A stretch of 28,086 nt of DNA. Origin: JAKOQB01 sp036824465. GTDB taxonomy: Bacteria; Pseudomonadota; Gammaproteobacteria; Burkholderiales; Burkholderiaceae_F. The stretch spans positions 1 through 28,086 of the forward strand of contig DAITAC010000055.1 of NCBI GenBank assembly GCA_036824465.1, in the 5' to 3' direction. Both the position numbers and the translations under genes were made by a program. Below are positions 23,247 to 28,086 of this stretch, one piece after another. A model generated the notes under the pieces. The model ran no database searches. It was given only the letters and a program-made list of their open reading frames with translations, and was not told the DNA's origin. Position 1 is the stretch's first letter; each line of letters starts with the position of its first letter.

Positions 23247-24890
23247 ATGGCTGTAGCGAACGACCCGAAAAAGTGCAGCGTGCTGCGAGCGGCACCGCGA
23301 ATGATGCAAATCCTGCGCGTGCTCGCCCGACACAAATTCCTGGGAGCCTTGCTCGGCAGGGGACATTGGCCGCCGCCGAAAGCGGTACGGGAAACGTTCG
23401 AGGAGCTCGGGCTGGTCTTTCTCAAGTTCGGACAAGTGCTCGCGTTGCGGCGCGACCTGCTGCCGGACGCCTACATCGACGAGCTGGAGCGGCTGCACGA
23501 CCAGTTGCCGGCGATGGGCATTGACGAAGTGCGCGCGACGGTCGAAGTCGAACTGGGCGCCCCGCTGACGACGTTGTTCTCAGCGTTCAGCGAAACGCCG
23601 CTGGCCGCCGCCACCATCGCCCAGGTGCATGAGGCGACGATGCAGGACGGGCGTCACGTCGCCGTGAAAGTGCAACGGCCCTGCCTTAAAGAAACAATCG
23701 CGACGGATATCGCGGCACTGACCAGCCTGGTAGCGCTTGGGGAAAGGCTCATGCCGCGTCTACGCGCACTTGACCTCCCGGTGGTGGTGAGCGAATTTGC
23801 CAGCAGTCTGAACCGGGAAATCGATTTCAGCCGCGAAGCGCGTTCCATCGTGCTGTTTCGCGCCGCGCTGGCCGATGTCTCCGACCTCTGCATTCCGGAT
23901 GTCGTGGCGGAGTGTTCGAAGGGAGCCGTGCTCACGCTGGAATTTTCGGCCGGCGAACGGATCGATCAGTACGCCAAGCTGCACCCGGAAGCGATGCCGC
24001 AGGCGATGAACACCCTGGTGCGGCTGATGCTGCAATCGATCTTCGAAGAAGGGTTGTTTCATGCCGACCCGCATCCGGGCAATGTGTTCGTTCTGCCCGA
24101 CGGTCGGCTCTCCCTCCTGGATTTTGGCAATACGGGCGAGCTCGACGAGCCGATGCGTGAATCGCTGGCACTCCTGCTCGAGGCGGTCGAAAAAGGCGAC
24201 GCGCGGGCCGCCACCGAGGCCTATCTCGAATTGGCACCAGCGAGCGAAGGCGTCAACCATGCAGCGCTGCTGGTGGACATGAAGGCAGCGCTCTATGAAA
24301 TCCGCAGGGCCAATTCGGCGGATGTCTCGGTCTCGGCTGCGTTCGATTCACTGATGAAAGCCGGAAGCCGAAACGGGGTACACAATCCCAGCGAGTTTGT
24401 CCTGCTGACGCGTGCTTTCGTCATCCTGGAGTCGATGATTCGCCAGCTCGCCCCGGACCACAACTACATGCAATCGTTTCGCGAAGAGATCTCGCGTCTG
24501 ACCGTGCAGCATTTCTCACCGGCGCTGATAAAGGAAAAGACAACCAAGCTCGCGCGCGAACTGGAGCGCTTGATGATTGATGCACCGGGCGACACGCGAC
24601 GCGTCCTCCGACGCATGGCTGAAGGCAATCTGGGCCGACTTCCGGGTTTGGAGGCCCTGGGCGGTCGCTTCAGCCGCAATCTCGAGCGGCTCACAAGTGC
24701 CATCGCTTTCGCGGCTCTCGTGATTGGCGGCTCGATGCTGTTGATGACTCCGATGGGCGGCTGGCACGACATTCCCGGCCAAGCAATGCTTATCAGCGGG
24801 CTTGCCGGCATGCTCCTGACCGGTATTCGTGCATTGCGTCGCGATTCTGGAACCATGGCACTTCACAGACGAGGGGGAACTTCAAACTGA
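23247..24890 (+). CDS. UbiB/ABC1/AarF-family atypical kinase
   Basis: A 547-aa protein of the family that includes UbiB, which supports ubiquinone synthesis at the membrane. Family landmarks are KFGQ (60-63; usually KLGQ), the Ala-rich loop LAAATIAQVH (119-128), K141 in VAVKVQRP, the catalytic HADPHPGN (272-279) and LLDFGNTG with DFG (292-294). One or two C-terminal membrane helices (about 505-545) fit membrane anchoring. It is not obviously the housekeeping UbiB, because no ubiE or ubiJ genes are beside it and it lies in a copper/redox island. GGGAGAAAC precedes the ATG at 23247. Its gene ends 25 bp before the decayed kinase copy. Likely involvement in lipid or quinone homeostasis; exact role unknown. 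Confidence 0.88.
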   Translation: MAVANDPKKCSVLRAAPRMMQILRVLARHKFLGALLGRGHWPPPKAVRETFEELGLVFLKFGQVLALRRDLLPDAYIDELERLHDQLPAMGIDEVRATVEVELGAPLTTLFSAFSETPLAAATIAQVHEATMQDGRHVAVKVQRPCLKETIATDIAALTSLVALGERLMPRLRALDLPVVVSEFASSLNREIDFSREARSIVLFRAALADVSDLCIPDVVAECSKGAVLTLEFSAGERIDQYAKLHPEAMPQAMNTLVRLMLQSIFEEGLFHADPHPGNVFVLPDGRLSLLDFGNTGELDEPMRESLALLLEAVEKGDARAATEAYLELAPASEGVNHAALLVDMKAALYEIRRANSADVSVSAAFDSLMKAGSRNGVHNPSEFVLLTRAFVILESMIRQLAPDHNYMQSFREEISRLTVQHFSPALIKEKTTKLARELERLMIDAPGDTRRVLRRMAEGNLGRLPGLEALGGRFSRNLERLTSAIAFAALVIGGSMLLMTPMGGWHDIPGQAMLISGLAGMLLTGIRALRRDSGTMALHRRGGTSN

Positions 24891-24915
24891 GCAGTGCTCT
24901 CGATACTCCGCGATG

Positions 24916-25220
24916 CGCCGAGCCGCTGCTGATCGAGCGCACAGTCAGCAACCTTGTGTCCAACGCCGTGCGTCACGCGCGCCAGGGCAGTGAGATTGCG
25001 CTCCGCATCCAGGACAGGAACGCGGCGACCACGCTGGAAGTCAGCAACCGCGGCCAGCCGACACCGACGGACGCTCCGACGGCATCGGCCTGGGGCTGGC
25101 GATCGTGCAGTCGATCATGAAGCTGCACAACGGCGCGGTCACGGTCGACAGCAGCGCGCAGGGCGAGAGGCGGTTTGTGTTGTCGTTTCCGTCGGCCGGC
25201 GCGGACACGCGCGCGGCACA
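24916..25220 (+). pseudogene. Decayed 3' fragment of a copS-like sensor kinase gene
   Basis: This stretch aligns with the copS-like gene from about 20108 to 20450, at roughly 85-90% identity by eye. The copy starts at the codons for EPLLIERTVSNLV and ends near the kinase C-terminus. It lacks 49 bp corresponding to 20247-20295, which coded for the region with FSRFAHAD. The break lies exactly between two GCCGA repeats, as in slippage or short-homology deletion. The loss of 49 bp shifts the frame, so G2-box residues continue in another frame. There is no start and no membrane or H-box region. It is a remnant, in the same orientation as the complete gene. The 231 bp that follow (25221-25451) show nothing further. 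Confidence 0.85.
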
Positions 25221-25451
25221 GCGGCGCGGGGCATTGCGAGGGCGTAGCCCGGCGAGCTCACCGTTTGCTCGGCTTCACAAGGCGGCCGTTCGGCTGTATC
25301 GGAAGTTCGCAGTTCGGCCGCAAGCGGCCTGATTACTGACGGTTCCAGTTCGACCCGCCTGCCGTCATCACTGGAATGGGACGCTTGTCAGAGCCCCGAG
25401 TTGGCCGGACGGATGCCGATAAGGCCAATCACGTCGGTCCGAAATGCGCAG

Positions 25452-26879
25452 CTATGGCGCATGCGCATCGCGCACCGAGTGCTCCAACTCGGTAAATGCC
25501 TCTTCCACGTACGCACCCAAGCGTTGCAGATTGGGCAGCTCATCGGTGGCGATCAAGCCAAAGTAAAGGTCGCCGGCATAACTGAACAAAGTGATGTTGA
25601 GCAAGTTGCTCGGCGGCAGGGTGCTGATGGGATGCATCTCCTCCATCCTTGCGCCCTTGATGTACAAGTGCGTCTTGGGGCCAGGCACGTTGGAGACCAG
25701 GGTGTTGCCCATGGGCGGCAGGGTATTGCTCAGTTTCAGCATTTCCGCAATCTGCGCCACCAACCCGGTGATGATGGTGTAGGACTCGATGGCTTCGGGC
25801 ACGACGCTGTCGATCATCGTGCGAACGTTGCGCAGCGAAAAGCCGATGTTTCGCAGCCGCACATAGGGATCGTCGGTCGGCGTCGACAGTTCCACCTGGA
25901 CGATGCCGATCTTGTTGCCCGTCGTCTTCTCGCCTTCCTGCCGCAGGTTGACCGGCATCTGAATGGTGAGCGGACGCCTGAGTTCGACTCCCTGATCGCT
26001 CAGGTAGCGACGCAATGCACCGTCCAGGCAGGTCAGCGCGACATGGTTGACCGTGGAGCGAGTGCGCTTGCGAATCTGGTCGACGCGCTCCATCGAAACA
26101 GCAGCGGTCGTGAATTGGCGACCCGAAGTCACCTGTCCGGTCAGCGGGGTCCTGGCGCTGGATACAAAGGGCAAGGCAATGGCATTCTTGGTGAGCCTGA
26201 CACTTTCCAGCAGCAGCATGGCGGCCAGACGACCGATGCCCAGGAAACGAAGGCTGGCACCTGTCACGTTGTTCCACACCGACTGCATCAACTCCGTGGT
26301 GCGCTTCTTGCGCCTGCCGGCATACCCGTCGTGCTGGATCGTCCACAAAGGTTTCAGCTTCCGATCACCGGGCGATTGCGGCAGGCTTTCGGCGATCCAG
26401 CGCGTCATGGTGACGCCATCGGCATAGGCATGGTGAATCTTCTGGTACAGCGCGAAGCGTCCCGCGGCCAGCCCGTCGATCACGTGCACCTCCCACAGCG
26501 GGCGCGTGCGGTCCAGCATGGGCTCGTGCAGTTTGGCGACAAAGTCGTACAGCGCCTGTCGATCGTTGTGCCTGTTGGAAAGCTTGTGATAGAAGACATG
26601 CCGCTTGAGATCAACCGCGTCAGCTTCGAGCCAGCGGGGCACTGCGCTCAATGAGAAATTGATGACGCGATTGAACGGCGGCCTGACATCGGTGAACGTC
26701 AGGAACTCACGGTACAGATTCCTGGCGAAGGCGGCGGTGGACTTGGCCGGCCGTTTGCAGATCAGCAAACCGGCAACGTGCTTGGGACTTGCCTCGGTCT
26801 CGGCGATGAAGAACGCAAGATCAATCAAAGACAGTGTGCTCATCCGGTTCACTGCGGCTCGGGCACTGGATTGCTTCAT
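25452..26879 (-). CDS. Wax ester synthase/diacylglycerol acyltransferase (WS/DGAT)
   Basis: Acyl-CoA-dependent acyltransferase that makes wax esters and/or triacylglycerols. The 475-aa protein (from ATG 26879) has the catalytic HHxxxDG motif as HHAYADG at 149-155, PLWEVHVIDG near 127-136 and the family motif SNVPGPKTHLYIKGA in the C-terminal half. The usual N-terminal LSxxDxxFxxxE signature (here LSLIDLAFFIAE) lies at about 16-27. Longer frames to 26975 begin with TTG and add a region not typical of the family; a shorter ATG at 26843 is also possible. No strong ribosome site was seen for any of them. The gene is separated from the copper island by the decayed kinase fragment and may not belong to it. 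Confidence 0.92.
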   Translation of the reverse strand: MKQSSARAAVNRMSTLSLIDLAFFIAETEASPKHVAGLLICKRPAKSTAAFARNLYREFLTFTDVRPPFNRVINFSLSAVPRWLEADAVDLKRHVFYHKLSNRHNDRQALYDFVAKLHEPMLDRTRPLWEVHVIDGLAAGRFALYQKIHHAYADGVTMTRWIAESLPQSPGDRKLKPLWTIQHDGYAGRRKKRTTELMQSVWNNVTGASLRFLGIGRLAAMLLLESVRLTKNAIALPFVSSARTPLTGQVTSGRQFTTAAVSMERVDQIRKRTRSTVNHVALTCLDGALRRYLSDQGVELRRPLTIQMPVNLRQEGEKTTGNKIGIVQVELSTPTDDPYVRLRNIGFSLRNVRTMIDSVVPEAIESYTIITGLVAQIAEMLKLSNTLPPMGNTLVSNVPGPKTHLYIKGARMEEMHPISTLPPSNLLNITLFSYAGDLYFGLIATDELPNLQRLGAYVEEAFTELEHSVRDAHAP

Positions 26880-27433
26880 TCTGCGCCATTGACGCGATCG
26901 CGCCGAAAGCGACTTGAGCCACTGTGCGGATCTTGCAGCAAGCCGCCCGACAAGCCGGCATTGCTGGCGCAGCAAGGCCGGGCGAACAATTCAGGCGGAC
27001 GACTGCAAGGCCCGCACGGGCGTCAGAAATGACTCATTGCTGATTCAGCGCCAGCAGCCTCCGTCAAAACCCGATCGTGGCCGGTCGCGTGCGGGCGCCA
27101 CCGGCTGCTCCCCGGCGTCCGTGTTGAACGGCAGCTTCACGACGAGCAGCTGCGAGGTGCGAACATGCGCTTTCGACCCATTGGGAGCGCTCGGGGCAGC
27201 CGGCCCCAGTGTCGGCAATGCGATGGTCAACCGATCCTCAGCTTGCGCCAGGCACGGACAGGACCCGGCCAGGAGCCGGCAACCTTCGCTCGACTGTACG
27301 AACGGGCAGTCGCGCAATGGTGCGAACGCAAGAGAGGCCGCACGCGCATTTCCCTTGACCATCTGAGGTTGGCGGCGGATCTTCGCCGCGCCTGACGCGG
27401 GTGACCTCGTTCAGTTTTCCGGGAACCGACGAC
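26880..27433. other. Region between WS/DGAT and TrhA genes
   Basis: About 550 bp with no confident gene. One minus-strand frame (27045-27362) is listed separately as doubtful. Repeated short GC-rich segments are present, but no tRNA, IS end or clear terminator was recognised. Confidence 0.5.
27045..27362 (-). CDS. Doubtful small ORF
   Basis: A 105-aa frame on the strand of the neighbouring genes, with acceptable codon use and four Cys in the first half (RDCPFV, EGCRLL, SCPCLA). It has no signal peptide, no ribosome site and no family that I know. It ends with a basic, Arg-rich tail. It may be a gene or a chance open frame; I lean to chance. Confidence 0.25.
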   Translation of the reverse strand: MVKGNARAASLAFAPLRDCPFVQSSEGCRLLAGSCPCLAQAEDRLTIALPTLGPAAPSAPNGSKAHVRTSQLLVVKLPFNTDAGEQPVAPARDRPRSGFDGGCWR

Positions 27434-28051
27434 TCACAGCACGTAACACAGGATTGCGACGTAATGGGTGGCGCTGCCCGCGATCACGAACAGGTGCCAA
27501 ATACCGTGCGCATGGGTGACCTTGGTGTCGAGCGCATAGAAGACAATGCCGAGGGTGTAGAAGAGGCCGCCGGCCACGACCCAGGCGAAACCGGCCGGGC
27601 CCAGCGCCTGCAGCATGGGGAGCAGGGCCACCAAAGCTACCCAGCCCATCACCACATAGATCACCACGGACAGGATTCGCGCTCCGTTCCTCGAGCGCAG
27701 CTCTTGCAGGCTGCCGATCAGTACGAGCGCCCACACCACACCGAGCAGCGACCAGCCCCAAGGCCCGCGCAGCGTCACCAAGCAGAATGGAGTGTAGCTG
27801 CCGGCAATGAGCAGATAGATGCTCTGGTGGTCTAGCTCGCGCAGGATGTTCTTGGCGCGCCCGCGCGTGCTGTGATACAGCACCGACGCGGTGTAGAGCA
27901 ATACCAACGTCACTCCATAGATCGAGACGCCCACCACCTTCCACGGATCGCCACCTATTGCCGCCAGCACCACCAGTACGATCGCGCCGGCAAGCGCCGC
28001 GGCGGCCGCGACCAGGTGAGTCAACGCGTTGAACTTCTCACCGTAGTACAT
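27434..28051 (-). CDS. trhA: TrhA/hemolysin III (PAQR family) membrane protein
   Basis: A 205-aa protein with seven membrane helices, the usual size of bacterial PAQR proteins, formerly called hemolysin III. The conserved residues are visible: NALTHLV in helix 1, SVLYHSTRG after helix 2, LDHQSIYLLIAGSYTPF, and the THAHGIWHLFVIAG segment with paired His near the end, which together form the zinc-type metal site of the family. These proteins regulate membrane fluidity or energetics; the substrate is unknown. Start at 28051 opens the family N-terminus MYYGEKFN. No strong ribosome site was seen. It shares its strand with the WS/DGAT gene about 550 bp downstream, and both act on membrane lipids. 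Confidence 0.93.
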   Translation of the reverse strand: MYYGEKFNALTHLVAAAAALAGAIVLVVLAAIGGDPWKVVGVSIYGVTLVLLYTASVLYHSTRGRAKNILRELDHQSIYLLIAGSYTPFCLVTLRGPWGWSLLGVVWALVLIGSLQELRSRNGARILSVVIYVVMGWVALVALLPMLQALGPAGFAWVVAGGLFYTLGIVFYALDTKVTHAHGIWHLFVIAGSATHYVAILCYVL

Positions 28052-28086
28052 GGGCTTGGCCGCGCGTGAGCGAAGCGATGCGTGCG

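Noticed and set aside
25316..25329. GGCCGC-AA-GCGGCC palindrome as a terminator
   Set aside because: The loop is only two bases, there is no T-run and it follows a pseudogene fragment; short GC palindromes are common in this GC-rich DNA.
1..28086. CRISPR array, tRNA, rRNA or insertion sequence
   Set aside because: No regularly spaced repeats, no cloverleaf-like or rRNA sequence and no transposase reading frame was recognised on either strand.

Overview
The window is GC-rich chromosomal-type DNA from what looks like a betaproteobacterium, probably Burkholderiales or a close relative. The reasons are the CopK-family protein (best known from Cupriavidus), the overall gene style, the CusRS/CopRS-type two-component system next to a MerR-controlled copper ATPase, and many small secreted Met-rich proteins. 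The assignment is an inference; there is no rRNA or tRNA in the window to test it.

Region 1 (1-6.5 kb, minus strand) is a sulfide-linked module. It reads sulfide:quinone oxidoreductase, DUF302 protein, then an RND adaptor, an RND permease and a DUF2892 membrane protein that runs off the left edge. The two promoters of this module, before the oxidoreductase and before the adaptor, each carry a CRP/FNR-like palindrome followed by a box of the form ATACCCC-N2-GGGGTAT, which resembles operators of the CsoR/CstR repressor family. No outer-membrane factor and no repressor gene is present.

Region 2 (6.5-12.1 kb) holds a CYTH-CHAD protein and a run of small secreted proteins, among them a CopK-like copper binder, a protein with three HxxxMKxGxxH repeats and a DUF5666-type lipoprotein.

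Region 3 (12.1-20.5 kb) is the core copper island. It contains a four-helix membrane protein, a His-rich CopA-type Cu+ ATPase and a divergent MerR-family regulator over a 24-bp perfect palindrome. A translationally coupled small protein follows merR; it looks like the first four membrane helices of a copper ATPase without any catalytic domain. Next is a five-gene minus-strand operon (Met-rich protein, DUF5676, unknown secreted protein, DUF2933, isoprenylcysteine-methyltransferase-like protein), then copR/copS-like genes. Tandem half-sites with an 11-bp period (TGTAAT-N5-TGTCAG type) lie upstream of several of these units and are good candidates for the CopR-like binding site.

Region 4 (20.5-25.2 kb, plus strand) carries a 68-aa Met/Gly membrane peptide, a monoheme cytochrome, a small Cys-containing exported protein, a very Met-rich exported protein and a UbiB/ABC1-type kinase. 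It is bounded on the right by a decayed second copy of the 3' end of the copS-like gene in the same orientation, so the segment sits between imperfect direct repeats.

Region 5 (25.4-28.1 kb, minus strand) has a wax ester synthase/diacylglycerol acyltransferase and a TrhA/hemolysin III (PAQR) membrane protein. Taken together, the window describes copper export and periplasmic copper sequestration, sulfide detoxification, and membrane or quinone maintenance genes at the edge.
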